A DNA stretch of 10,260 nucleotides from JAFAGX01 sp035624085. Lineage in GTDB: Bacteria > Acidobacteriota > Terriglobia > Terriglobales > Acidobacteriaceae. This document shows positions 1-7,795 of this stretch, one piece after another. Location: assembly GCA_035624085.1 (NCBI GenBank), contig DASPSE010000065.1:1-10260 (forward strand), written 5' to 3'. The position numbers and the translations under genes were made by a program. A model generated the notes under the pieces. It saw only the letters and a program-made list of their open reading frames with translations, was not told the DNA's origin and did not search any database. Positions within the stretch are counted from its first letter, which is position 1. Each line of letters opens with the position of its first letter.

Positions 1-2672
1 AGCGTGAGGCCAAGGCTGCCTCGGCTCTGAATCATCCCAACATCTGTACCATCTACGAAATCGACGATCAGCACGGAAAAGCTTTCATCGTCATGGAGTA
101 TCTGGACGGCCTGACGCTGAAACACCGGATCGGCAGCAGACCGCTAGAGGTCGAGACGGTGCTGTCGCTGGGCATCGAGATCGCCGACGCACTCGACGCC
201 GCCCATTCCGCTGGCATCGTCCACCGAGACATCAAGCCCGCGAATATCTTCGTCACTAAAAGAGGACACGCCAAGGTACTCGATTTTGGTTTGGCTAAGG
301 TTGTGCCCACAGCTACCGAAGCGGCAGGAGCGACCGCAGCATCGACCATGACGCTGGAAGCGCACCTAACAAGCCCCGGTCAAGCGGTTGGCACCGTCGC
401 GTACATGTCGCCAGAGCAAGTCCGCGCCAAGGAGCTAGACCCGCGCACTGACTTGTTCTCATTCGGCACAGTCCTTTACGAAATGGCAACAGGAGCGATG
501 CCATTTCGCGGCGAGAGTTCGGGAGTCATCATCAATGCCATTCTGGAACGCCCGCCTGTCTCCCCAGTGCGAATCAACCCAGACGTGCCCACGAAGCTGG
601 AGGAAATCATCAACAAATGTTTGGACAAGGACCGCAACCTGCGTTATCAGCATGCCTCGGAGATAAGAACCGACCTGCAACGGCTGAAGCGGGATACAGA
701 GTCGCATACATCGTCGGCGGCTGTGGAGACTGCACCGGCCACGCGCACTGGACGAACACCTTGGATACTCGGAGCAGTGGCGCTGGTCATCATAGCTGCT
801 GTCGCTGGATATTTCTTTCTGCGTCGCCCGCCAAAACTCACTGAGAAAGACACCATCGTTCTCGCGGATTTTGCGAACACTACAGGCGACCCTGTCTTTG
901 ACGGCACGTTACGGCAGGGACTTTCCTCGCAACTGGAGCAGTCTCCCTTCTTAAATCTGCTCTCGGACGAGCGCATCGCAGAGACTCTTTCTCTGATGGC
1001 ACAGCCCAAAGATACGCGGCTGACGCATGACCTGGCCCGAGAGGTTTGCCAACGCACGGCGAGCGCGGCGGTTCTGGATGGCTCGATTGCGCAGGTTGGC
1101 ACCGAATACCTTCTGGTGTTAAAGGCGGTGAACTGCTCAAACGGGGAGCCGCTGGCGGGCACGCAGGCTCAGGCGAGTGACAAGAACCATGTTCTCGATG
1201 CGCTCGGCAAGATGGCTACAGAAATGCGCTCGAAGCTGGGCGAGTCTCTGGCCTCTGTGCAGAAGTATGACGCGCCACCAGAAAATGTCACCACCGCATC
1301 CCTAGAAGCACTGAAAGCATACAGCCGCGGCTATGAGGCAGTTTTTGTCAGGAGTGACTTCACCGCCGCCATTCCGTTATTCCAAAGGGCTACCAGCCTC
1401 GACCCGAACTTCGCCATGGCGTACGCGCGGCTGGGAACTACTTACAGCGACTTGGCCGAAACTGACCGTGCAGCCGAATCTACCCGCAGATCTTATGAAC
1501 TGCGGGAGCGAGTGAGCGAACGGGAGAAGTTCTATATTGTTTCGCATTACGAACACTTCGTTACAGGCAATGTGGACGCCGTCCGCAAAACCTACGACTT
1601 GTGGGCACAGACCTATCCGCGCGACACTATGCCACCCACGAATTTAGCTGTTGTATACGTTGAAGTCGGAAATTACGAAAAGGCGCTCGCTGCCAGCCAA
1701 GAAGCCCTAAGACTGAACTCGGCAAATGCAATTGCCTACAGTAACATTGTGTCCGATTTCCTTTATCTAAACCGCCTGGACGAGGCGAAGACCATCGTCC
1801 AGCAGGCACAAGCCCGTGGTCTTGACACTCCCCAAGTTCACGCGTCCTTCTATTTAGTTAATTTCCTCCAGCATGATGCTGCAGGCATGGAGCGAGAGTC
1901 GGCTGGGCTGATGGGCAAGCCGGGATACGAGGACCAAGTACTCTATTACGAATCGGACACCGCTGCCTATGGCGGACAGTTTGGCAAGTCACGGGAACTT
2001 ACACGGCGTGCAGCCGAGTCTGCCCAGCGAGCCGATGAGAAGGAGACGGCGGCGGGGTATGAGGCCGAAGCTGCGCTACGCGAGGCATTGGTCGGCAACA
2101 TGGCTTTGGCGAAACAACAGGCTCAGGCTGCACTCACACTCTCAAACGGTAGAGATGTAGAGGCGATGTTGGCCATTGCAGTGGGGCTGACGGGCGATTC
2201 CGTGCAAGCCAAGCGTCTGCACGACGATCTGGGCAAGCGGTTCCCGGAAGATACCGTAGTGCAGTCCAACTACTTGCCGACAGTTCGCGCAGCGATCGCT
2301 CTACGAGCAGACAGTGCAAGCAAGGCGGTGGAGGCACTGGCAGTGACAACTCCCTATGAACTGGGAGCCCCCGCTCAGACCCTGAATTTCAATCTCTATC
2401 CCGTCTATCTGCGCGGTGAGGCATTTCTGGCGGCTCATCAAGGCGCAACCGCTGCCGCTGAACTTCAGAAAATCATTGACCATCCCGGCGTAGTCGTGAA
2501 CGAACCTATAGGAGCACTCGCGCACTTGGAATTGGGTAGGGCATACACGCTGGCAGGAGATAGCACCAAGGCCCGTGCCGCGTACCAAGACTTCCTCGCG
2601 CTTTGGAAAGACGCCGACCCCGACATCCCCATCCTGAAAGAAGCCAAAGCGGAGTACGCGAAGCTGCAGTAG
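1..2672 (+). CDS. Transmembrane serine/threonine protein kinase with C-terminal TPR region (5' end outside window)
   Basis: The reading frame is open from the first bases (first full codon at position 3), so the ATG at 93 is internal. The codons before it encode REAKAASALNHPNIC, which is the αC-helix segment of a bacterial Hanks-type kinase. The Gly-rich loop and the ATP-binding Lys lie upstream of the window. Visible catalytic motifs are HRDIKPAN (bases 222-245, catalytic loop), DFG (282-290, Mg2+ binding) and an MSPEQ variant of the APE motif near 406-420. After the kinase domain come a polar linker, one transmembrane helix (about 762-822, WILGAVALVIIAAVAGYFFL) and then an outside region. 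That region starts with VLADFANTTGDPVFDG, common after the helix in acidobacterial kinases, and continues with TPR-like helical repeats (for example around 1360-1440 and 1660-1740). By family it should phosphorylate Ser/Thr at the inner face of the membrane and sense or bind proteins outside through the TPRs. Substrate and signal are unknown. The stop codon is TAG. Confidence 0.95.
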   Translation, partial: REAKAASALNHPNICTIYEIDDQHGKAFIVMEYLDGLTLKHRIGSRPLEVETVLSLGIEIADALDAAHSAGIVHRDIKPANIFVTKRGHAKVLDFGLAKVVPTATEAAGATAASTMTLEAHLTSPGQAVGTVAYMSPEQVRAKELDPRTDLFSFGTVLYEMATGAMPFRGESSGVIINAILERPPVSPVRINPDVPTKLEEIINKCLDKDRNLRYQHASEIRTDLQRLKRDTESHTSSAAVETAPATRTGRTPWILGAVALVIIAAVAGYFFLRRPPKLTEKDTIVLADFANTTGDPVFDGTLRQGLSSQLEQSPFLNLLSDERIAETLSLMAQPKDTRLTHDLAREVCQRTASAAVLDGSIAQVGTEYLLVLKAVNCSNGEPLAGTQAQASDKNHVLDALGKMATEMRSKLGESLASVQKYDAPPENVTTASLEALKAYSRGYEAVFVRSDFTAAIPLFQRATSLDPNFAMAYARLGTTYSDLAETDRAAESTRRSYELRERVSEREKFYIVSHYEHFVTGNVDAVRKTYDLWAQTYPRDTMPPTNLAVVYVEVGNYEKALAASQEALRLNSANAIAYSNIVSDFLYLNRLDEAKTIVQQAQARGLDTPQVHASFYLVNFLQHDAAGMERESAGLMGKPGYEDQVLYYESDTAAYGGQFGKSRELTRRAAESAQRADEKETAAGYEAEAALREALVGNMALAKQQAQAALTLSNGRDVEAMLAIAVGLTGDSVQAKRLHDDLGKRFPEDTVVQSNYLPTVRAAIALRADSASKAVEALAVTTPYELGAPAQTLNFNLYPVYLRGEAFLAAHQGATAAAELQKIIDHPGVVVNEPIGALAHLELGRAYTLAGDSTKARAAYQDFLALWKDADPDIPILKEAKAEYAKLQ

Positions 2673-2691
2673 TTCAGTGACAACGACTTCA

Positions 2692-2698
2692 GAGGAGG
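2692..2698 (+). promoter_or_regulatory. Ribosome binding site deciding the start of the small membrane protein gene
   Basis: GAGGAGG lies five bases before the ATG at 2704. It selects that ATG over the in-frame upstream ATG at 2677, which would place this purine run inside the coding region. Confidence 0.8.
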
Positions 2699-2703
2699 GC
2701 ACT

Positions 2704-3072
2704 ATGGGTCGTGAACGCGCGTTGAAGGTTGTGCTGGTGTTGGTGGGATTGCTCTTCATGGCTACTGTCTATCCCTTGATGATTTTTCTGCGGCAAGAGC
2801 CAGCGTTGGCGATGATGATGAGCCTGTACGTCACACTCGGCGTTTTCTTGCTGATCGCAGTGCGCAACCCGGCGGCAAATTCCAGCCTGATCGCCTTCAC
2901 AGCATGGTCGAGCTTCGCTCACGGCACCGTCATGGCCGTGCAGGCACTTCGTGGTTGGGTCGCACGCGGAGAACTGCTGGGTTCGGTTGTGCTCGTTATC
3001 ATCGGCGCAGCCCTCATCGCGCTGGCTCCGGCGGAGCCGTCAGGCGAGCGGACATCCACAGTGGGCGCGTAG
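2704..3072 (+). CDS. Small multi-pass membrane protein, DUF6632-like
   Basis: This gene encodes 122 residues when started at the ATG preceded by a strong GAGGAGG. It begins MGRERALKVVLVLVGLLFM and has about four hydrophobic stretches (residues 8-25, 35-53, roughly 60-80, 93-110), so it is probably an integral inner-membrane protein with both ends in the cytoplasm. The motifs YVTLGVFLL, NPAANSSLIAFTAWSSFAH and VMAVQALRG look like the short DUF6632 family I associate with acidobacterial genomes; this assignment is from memory. No catalytic residues or known function can be given. It starts 31 bases after the kinase stop, so readthrough transcription from the kinase is possible, but a functional link is only inference. 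It converges with the minus-strand gene ending at 3093, and no clear terminator hairpin was seen in the 20 bases between them. Confidence 0.85.
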   Translation: MGRERALKVVLVLVGLLFMATVYPLMIFLRQEPALAMMMSLYVTLGVFLLIAVRNPAANSSLIAFTAWSSFAHGTVMAVQALRGWVARGELLGSVVLVIIGAALIALAPAEPSGERTSTVGA

Positions 3073-3092
3073 ACCTGCACTCAGGAGAGACG

Positions 3093-3344
3093 TTAGTCTT
3101 TCAATGGGACCATGGTCTGGTCGCCCTTGCAGAAGGTCGCAACCCGTTGCAGCGTGCCTAGTGGTTGCTTTACCAGGAGAACTGGGCCATAGCAGTAAAC
3201 GGCGTGGCCGGTTTCCGCAAGGTACCATTTGCCGCTGGGATGGGTTTGGGTGGTGATTGCGTGCTCGATCGGCGGTCGCAGCGGCGGCGCAGCCTGCGAG
3301 CCGGAGAGACACAACGTCAATAATAATGTTGCCAGGACGTGCAC
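3093..3344 (-). CDS. Small secreted protein of unknown function
   Basis: This gene encodes 83 residues with a GTG start at 3344. AGGA lies seven bases upstream and an in-frame stop lies just before it, so no earlier start is possible in this frame. The N-terminus is a plausible Sec signal peptide (VLATLLLTLCLSGSQAA), with likely cleavage after SQA near residue 18. Cys12 lacks a proper lipobox (residue -1 is Leu), so a lipoprotein is unlikely. The mature part is about 65 residues with two cysteines (residues 51 and 72) that could form a disulfide outside the cell. It has the stretches SGKWYLAETGHAVYCYGPV and GTLQRVATFCKGDQTMVPL. I do not recognise a family. It lies 22 bases downstream of the membrane-protein gene 3819-3367 on the same strand, so the two probably form one transcript. 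Confidence 0.7.
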   Translation of the reverse strand: MHVLATLLLTLCLSGSQAAPPLRPPIEHAITTQTHPSGKWYLAETGHAVYCYGPVLLVKQPLGTLQRVATFCKGDQTMVPLKD

Positions 3345-3366
3345 AAGCTATTCCTGGCCCTGGGAT

Positions 3367-3819
3367 CTAGATCCTGACTACAACTCTGCGCACATCGTCC
3401 AAGGTGGCGCCGTCTTGCGGAGGTTTTGGCGGGGCCGATTTCCGGAGTTTGTCTGCGTTCCGGTCAATCTTGCTCTGGTCTCGCGGTTTATCCTGGGTCG
3501 ACGGAGTTTGCACCTGGGAGTGCGTTTTCGCCTCAGCCTGGGCCTGGGCTGCGGCGCGCTGCTTCTGCAAGGCTTCAATTTTCATATGACTCAATTGCGA
3601 GCTGTCATTGAAAAGTGACCGGATCAAGGAACGCTGGCTGTCGATCGTGCGTCCTTGCTCGACAATGAGCATGGTCATCAAGCTGTAGGAGATGAGGAAC
3701 AGCACGATCAGAACTGGGAGCATGGAGTGCTTCCGCTTGGGATTTACGCCGGGCACCAGAACCGGCTTGAGATCCGGGTTTGGTGTCAGGGCAGCACTGC
3801 CTGATGTCCAACTCAACAC
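3367..3819 (-). CDS. Single-pass membrane protein with coiled-coil, Ala/Gln/Lys-rich C-terminal tail
   Basis: This gene encodes 150 residues with a GTG start at 3819. A GAGGTGG element lies upstream with suitable spacing. Residues 1-31 are a short, Pro-rich, basic cytoplasmic segment ending PKRKH. Residues 33-53 (MLPVLIVLFLISYSLMTMLIV) form one transmembrane helix. The following EQGRTIDSQRSLIRSLFNDS and SSQLSHMKIEALQKQRAAAQ are helical and likely coiled coil. The rest (about residues 90-150) is low-complexity, Gln/Ala/Lys/Pro-rich and probably disordered, ending DDVRRVVVRI. The basic segment before the helix suggests an N-in, C-out orientation. I recall similar short proteins with the MLIVEQGRTIDSQRSLI block in acidobacteria but know no function. 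It is the first gene of a likely two-gene unit with the secreted protein that follows. Confidence 0.78.
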   Translation of the reverse strand: MLSWTSGSAALTPNPDLKPVLVPGVNPKRKHSMLPVLIVLFLISYSLMTMLIVEQGRTIDSQRSLIRSLFNDSSQLSHMKIEALQKQRAAAQAQAEAKTHSQVQTPSTQDKPRDQSKIDRNADKLRKSAPPKPPQDGATLDDVRRVVVRI

Positions 3820-3822
3820 TGT

Positions 3823-3829
3823 CCACCTC
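3823..3829 (-). promoter_or_regulatory. Ribosome binding site supporting a GTG start
   Basis: On the minus strand GAGGTGG lies just upstream of the GTG at 3819, with six bases between GAGG and the start codon. It supports the full 150-residue product, although the start codon is not ATG. Confidence 0.6.
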
Positions 3830-4025
3830 GATCGGCGCCTCGGAGCAGCAGGCGTGATTTCGAGTGCAGCTTGGAAGCCATCAGATCAGAAGGTCCCAAC
3901 CTGCTCCCGCCAAAGTACTTATCTTTGATTCCACCCGCCGCCGTGCAGTTGGCAGGTGCAACTGTCTGCGCAAAAAGGTAATCAGGCTGCGTTACCGGAG
4001 TGACTTCATTGCCAAACGCTGGCCC

Positions 4026-5201
4026 CTACTTTCCCAGCACCAGCTTGGCAATTGTCGCCAACTGCATGTTGGATGTGCCCTCGTAGATCTTGCCGATCTT
4101 CGAGTCGCGCCAGTATTTTTCGACGGGATAATCCTTCGTGAAGCCGTAGCCTCCGTAAATCTCAATGGCCAGCGACGTCACCCGTTCCGCCACCTGCGAA
4201 CAAAACAGCTTCGTCATCGCCGCTTCTTTAACAAAAGGTATGCCAGCGTCTTTCATGCGAGCAGCGTTGTAGACCATCAGGCGGGCGGCCTCGATTTCGG
4301 TCGCCATTTGCGCGATCTGAAACTGGATGCCCTGAAACTCAGCGATAGACTTGCCAAATTGCTTGCGCTCCTGAGCATATTTCGCGGCACATTCCCACGC
4401 GCCTCGCGCCACGCCCGCCATCTGAGCCCCAATTCCGATGCGTCCTTCGTTCAAAGTTTCGATGGCAATCTTGTAACCTTTGCCGACCTCGCCCAGAACA
4501 TTGGATTTCGGCACGCGGCAGTCCTCCAGAATCAGCTCGCAAGTCGAAGAAGCGCGAATGCCCAGCTTGTCTTCTTTCTTGCCCACCGTAAACCCAGGAA
4601 ATCCCTTTTCGATGAGAAATGCCGTGATGCCCTTATATCCCGCTGCCGGATCGACGGTGGCAAAAAGTATGAAGATGCCAGCCTCTTTGCCATTCGTGAT
4701 CCACAGCTTGCGCCCATTCAGGGCATAGTCGCTGCCTTTCGGTTCAGCTTTGGTCTGGAGCGCAAAAGCATCGGAACCTGATCCAGCTTCGCTGAGCGCA
4801 TAAGCACCGCAGGTGTCGGAAGCCATGCGCGGGAGGTAGCGCTTCTTTTGCTCTTCCGTCGCCCAGCGCAACAGGGCATTGTTGACCAGCGTGTTCTGCA
4901 CGTCCACAATAACGCCGGCGGATGCGTCCACGCTGGAGAGTTCTTCAACCGCGAGGATGGCTTCGAAGAACTTGCCGCCGCCGCCGCCGTATTGTTCCGG
5001 AACCTCGACTCCCATCAGCCCGAGCTGGAAGAATTGATGGATCAGGTCTTTATCGAAAACGCCTTTTTCGTCCATTTCCTTGACAAGTGGGCGGACCTTT
5101 TCCTCAGCAAATTGGTGGATGTTGTCGCGAAATAGAGTCTCGTCTTCGGTAAAGCTGGTCAGAGCCACGGGGGGCGGAGCTTGCAGGGTTGTGTCATGCA
5201 T
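4026..5201 (-). CDS. Acyl-CoA dehydrogenase, short-chain/butyryl-CoA type
   Basis: This cytoplasmic flavoenzyme forms the α,β double bond in acyl-CoA during fatty-acid or branched-chain amino-acid oxidation and passes electrons to electron-transfer flavoprotein. The frame is open up to 5405, but I place the start at the ATG at 5201. AAAAGG precedes it by seven bases, and the resulting 391 residues match the usual length (about 380-390). The upstream extension has no family features. Visible motifs: N-terminal helical domain; YALSEAGSGSD (residues 134-144, acyl-CoA dehydrogenase signature 1); LWITNG (flavin-contacting strand); QFGKSIAEFQGIQFQIA (281-297); EIYGGYGF (347-354, signature 2); and IYEGTSNMQ (372-380), whose Glu374 is the expected catalytic base. 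The general family is certain. The exact substrate chain length cannot be read from the sequence. No ETF or thiolase gene is beside it in this window. Confidence 0.95.
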   Translation of the reverse strand: MHDTTLQAPPPVALTSFTEDETLFRDNIHQFAEEKVRPLVKEMDEKGVFDKDLIHQFFQLGLMGVEVPEQYGGGGGKFFEAILAVEELSSVDASAGVIVDVQNTLVNNALLRWATEEQKKRYLPRMASDTCGAYALSEAGSGSDAFALQTKAEPKGSDYALNGRKLWITNGKEAGIFILFATVDPAAGYKGITAFLIEKGFPGFTVGKKEDKLGIRASSTCELILEDCRVPKSNVLGEVGKGYKIAIETLNEGRIGIGAQMAGVARGAWECAAKYAQERKQFGKSIAEFQGIQFQIAQMATEIEAARLMVYNAARMKDAGIPFVKEAAMTKLFCSQVAERVTSLAIEIYGGYGFTKDYPVEKYWRDSKIGKIYEGTSNMQLATIAKLVLGK

Positions 5202-5208
5202 ATAAATA

Positions 5209-5214
5209 CCTTTT
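5209..5214 (-). promoter_or_regulatory. Ribosome binding site deciding the acyl-CoA dehydrogenase start
   Basis: On the minus strand AAAAGG ends seven bases before the ATG at 5201. It supports this start over the in-frame ATG at 5405. Confidence 0.6.
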
Positions 5215-5238
5215 AAACACGTGAAGTGCGAACTGGAA

Positions 5239-5247
5239 ATTCTAGCA
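5239..5247 (-). promoter_or_regulatory. Candidate σ70-type promoter with extended -10 for the acyl-CoA dehydrogenase gene
   Basis: Read on the minus strand this is TGCTAGAAT, an extended -10 (TGn followed by TAGAAT, five of six consensus bases). A weak -35-like TCGACT (four of six) lies 19 bases upstream at 5269-5264. Transcription would begin near 5232, giving a leader of about 30 bases that contains the AAAAGG site. The call is by pattern only. Confidence 0.4.
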
Positions 5248-5313
5248 TCTTCGCTGCCTGCTGAGTCGATGCCGAGCCTCGTTGGCGTTTCAGTCTGTGT
5301 CAGAATATATTCC

Positions 5314-5496
5314 GTGCCAAAACCTCGCTTAATAATCACGAAACGCTCAGCACAAGGAGCTCCAATAAGGGGTGCGTGCCCAATCTGTGATGAGGAATTC
5401 AGCACGGAAGCTTTTGAGGATGATCCGTCCTATGAGCACGAACGCAAGCTAAATGAGGTCTACGAATTGCACTTCCAGGAGCACATCATCAACTAG
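5314..5496 (+). CDS. Small CxxC...HxxxH protein, possible zinc-binding domain
   Basis: The product is about 60 residues, starting at a GTG that gives (M)PKPRLIITKRSAQGAPIRG. It is followed by CPICDEEFSTEAF, an acidic/helical segment and ELHFQEHI at the end. The arrangement CPIC-x27-HFQEH is CX2C...HX3H, a plausible single zinc site of the C2H2 sort. I recall short acidobacterial proteins that begin in a similar way and carry Cys pairs and a terminal His pair, but cannot name a family. The start is uncertain. The frame is also open from an ATG at 5269 and a GTG at 5221, and none of the three has a good ribosome binding site. I prefer 5314 because the protein-like composition begins there and the earlier part overlaps the divergent dehydrogenase promoter. 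Two stops in a row (TAG TGA) end the gene. Confidence 0.6.
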   Translation: MPKPRLIITKRSAQGAPIRGACPICDEEFSTEAFEDDPSYEHERKLNEVYELHFQEHIIN

Positions 5497-5609
5497 TGAA
5501 ATAACGGCGGCAACGGAAACGCGAGTTGTTTGTCCAAGAAATCCAGTATTAAATCCTTTCAATTCGAGTAAACTGAACGGCTCAAGATTCAAGCAGGTGG
5601 GAGTCTCAC

Positions 5610-7781
5610 GTGAAAAGCTTGGCCATCATTCTTGTGACTTTCTTCTCGGTCGCGATCTCGGCGCAAACCGTCCGCGTGGACATCACGCATCCCACCAACC
5701 ACTTCGTGCCCAATCAAACTCTCGGGGCGGGTGTCGACCGCATTCCGGCGGAGGCGATCGACAAAGACCTCGTCCCGGACGTGCTGCAAAAAGTATTCGA
5801 GGCCGGATGGCAGCCCGTGACCTATCGTCAGAATACAGAGTTGGCGGCCGAGGCCTGGCACTGGAATCCGCAAGGAACATGGAGCGATCCTGCTGGCAAA
5901 GGTTATTTCACCGGCTCGACAACCCCGGGCGATCCGATCCGTTATTCCTACGGCTACTCGTTGCCGCACCGCGGTGACACGCGCAACGATGGAACCGGCA
6001 ATGCCGGTTTTTCGCGCCTGACCGATGGCGACGTGACCAGCTACTGGAAAAGCAATCCTTACCTCACCCAGCACTTCACCGGCGAAAGCGATTCGCTGCA
6101 TCCCCAGTGGGTAGTCGCCGACCTGTCGCAAATCCAGCTAGTGGACGCCATTCGCATCAACTGGCAAGGCCCGTATGCCACCCATTACGTCATTCAGTAC
6201 TGGACAACAGCGGAAGATCCCATGCACGCTCCGACGCGCGGAGTCTGGCAAACTTTCCCGCAGGGTGAAGTCACAAACGGCAAGGGCGGAATCGAGATGG
6301 TACACCTCAATTCAACCCCAATCCCAGTGCGCTATCTGCGCATTTGGATGACGGAGTCATCGAATACCTGCGATTCGCACGGCGCGGCCGATCCACGCAA
6401 CTGCGTCGGCTACGCGATCAACGAGATCTATATCGGGACCATCACGCCGGATGGAGATTTCCACGACATCGCGCGGCACACCGCCGACCAGGAGCAGACG
6501 GCTACCTACGTCTCGTCTATCGATCCGTGGCACGAGCCTTCAGACTTGGGCTCAACCCGGCAGGCACAGGTCGGCTTCGATATTTTCTACACCAGCGGAG
6601 TTACGCGTGGACTTCCCGCCATGATCCCGGTCGCCATTCTCTACGACACGCCCGAAAATGCCGCTGCGGAAATCGCCTATCTCAAAGCTCGCCATTATCC
6701 GATCTCCTATGTCGAGATGGGTGAGGAAGCCGATGGACAATTTACCTTGCCGGAGGATTACGCAGCGCTGTACGTTCAGGCAGCGACAGCGATTCACCGC
6801 GTCGACCCAACTCTGAAGCTGGGCGGGCCATCGTTCACCGGGGAGAACAAAGATATCGAAGCCTGGCCCGACGCGAACGGCAAAGTTTCCTGGACAGGCA
6901 GATTTCTCGATTACCTGCGGCAACACGGCCGCTTAAACGATCTGGCGTTTTTTTCCTTCGAACACTATCCGTACGACCCATGCCGCGTTCCCTGGGGAAG
7001 CCTCTACGATGAGCCGGATTTGGTCAGTCACATCATGCAAGTTTGGCGGGAAGATGGTCTGCCGCCAAATGTGCCGATGTTCATCACCGAGTCAAATCTC
7101 TCCTCCGCTGCCAGCGAAACCTATATGGATATCTTCGCCGGCTTGTGGCTCGCCGATTACATCGGATCGTTCTTGAACGCCGGAGGGGGCGGCGTCTATT
7201 ACTTCCATTATTTGCCGCTGCTCATGGAGCACGGTTGCAACGATTCGCAAGGCACGTTCGGAATGTTTACGGTGGGTCCCGGCTACAAGATCCAGCAGCC
7301 GATCTCGCAGTTCTTTACCTCACAGCTGATCAATCTCGAGTGGGTGCAACCGGGCACCGGCGAACATCAGGTATTTCCGGCGAAAGGAGATATCGACGAT
7401 GGGGCCGGCCATGCGCTCATCACGGCTTATGCCTTGAAGCGTCCGGACGGCCAGTGGTCGCTGATGATCGTCAATCGCGATCAGCAGAATGGGCACAAGG
7501 TGCGGATTTCTTTCGATGATCAGGCACGTGAAGCTTCATTTGTGGGATCCGTGGACATTGCCACCTTTGGCGGTGATCAATATCAATGGCACGCCGCCAA
7601 AACCCGCTTTGTTCCCCATGCCGAGTTCCCGGGCGAGTGGCCCGTGGTTGCCTATTTCCCAGGCAATGCTGATCCGGATGGGCCAATCGCGCACTCGAAG
7701 CAGACGGTGAGCAAAGACACTTCCTATGAACTGCCAGCCGCATCCATGGTGGTGATCCGCGGCAAGATTGGAAGTAAATAG
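5610..7781 (+). CDS. Secreted glycoside-hydrolase-like protein with an inserted discoidin (CBM32/F5-8C-like) domain
   Basis: This gene encodes 723 residues from a GTG start preceded by AGGTGGGAG. Residues 1-18 (MKSLAIILVTFFSVAISA) form a Sec signal peptide, so the protein is exported. Residues about 35-80 (LGAGVDRIP, then WQPVTYRQNTELAAEAWHW) resemble the first strands of a clan GH-A TIM barrel. Residues about 130-277 look like a discoidin fold: RLTDGDVTSYWKS, WVVADLSQIQLVDAIRINW, VRYLRIWMTES and YAINEIYIG. The barrel then seems to resume with PAMIPVAILYDTP, YVEMGEEADG (Glu372 or Glu373 as candidate acid/base) and MFITESN (Glu494 as candidate nucleophile). The C-terminal ~130 residues (ITAYALKRPDGQWSLMIVNR onward) look like the β-sandwich that follows the barrel in GH39/GH51/GH79-type enzymes. 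It probably cleaves or binds a plant or microbial polysaccharide. Substrate and GH family number cannot be assigned. It could be a binding protein if the two Glu are not catalytic. It appears monocistronic. Confidence 0.8.
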   Translation: MKSLAIILVTFFSVAISAQTVRVDITHPTNHFVPNQTLGAGVDRIPAEAIDKDLVPDVLQKVFEAGWQPVTYRQNTELAAEAWHWNPQGTWSDPAGKGYFTGSTTPGDPIRYSYGYSLPHRGDTRNDGTGNAGFSRLTDGDVTSYWKSNPYLTQHFTGESDSLHPQWVVADLSQIQLVDAIRINWQGPYATHYVIQYWTTAEDPMHAPTRGVWQTFPQGEVTNGKGGIEMVHLNSTPIPVRYLRIWMTESSNTCDSHGAADPRNCVGYAINEIYIGTITPDGDFHDIARHTADQEQTATYVSSIDPWHEPSDLGSTRQAQVGFDIFYTSGVTRGLPAMIPVAILYDTPENAAAEIAYLKARHYPISYVEMGEEADGQFTLPEDYAALYVQAATAIHRVDPTLKLGGPSFTGENKDIEAWPDANGKVSWTGRFLDYLRQHGRLNDLAFFSFEHYPYDPCRVPWGSLYDEPDLVSHIMQVWREDGLPPNVPMFITESNLSSAASETYMDIFAGLWLADYIGSFLNAGGGGVYYFHYLPLLMEHGCNDSQGTFGMFTVGPGYKIQQPISQFFTSQLINLEWVQPGTGEHQVFPAKGDIDDGAGHALITAYALKRPDGQWSLMIVNRDQQNGHKVRISFDDQAREASFVGSVDIATFGGDQYQWHAAKTRFVPHAEFPGEWPVVAYFPGNADPDGPIAHSKQTVSKDTSYELPAASMVVIRGKIGSK

Positions 7782-7795
7782 CGCGGCATTTGACA

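Noticed and set aside
3946..3964. Inverted repeat CAGTTG-GCAGGTG-CAACTG downstream of the acyl-CoA dehydrogenase, considered as a terminator
   Set aside because: The six-pair stem is only moderately GC-rich and no T-run follows it on the minus strand. It may be chance or a protein site.
3864..4781. A 305-codon open frame on the plus strand opposite the acyl-CoA dehydrogenase
   Set aside because: It is antisense to a certain gene, its translation is Arg/Leu/His-rich without recognisable motifs, and no ribosome binding site was seen. It is best explained as a shadow of the real gene's codon pattern.
4977..4994. GCC/CCG trinucleotide run in the dehydrogenase gene
   Set aside because: It encodes the Gly run in QYGGGGGKF, at a position where this family normally has a Gly-rich loop.
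5202..5405. N-terminal extension of the acyl-CoA dehydrogenase to the ATG at 5405
   Set aside because: The extra 68 residues have no family features, and the ATG at 5201 has a ribosome binding site and gives the family's usual length.
5526..5574. Possible promoter for the glycosidase-like gene (TTGTTT/TATTAA, or TAAACT near 5569)
   Set aside because: The spacing is too short (15) for the first pair and no -35 fits the second. Support is too weak to list.
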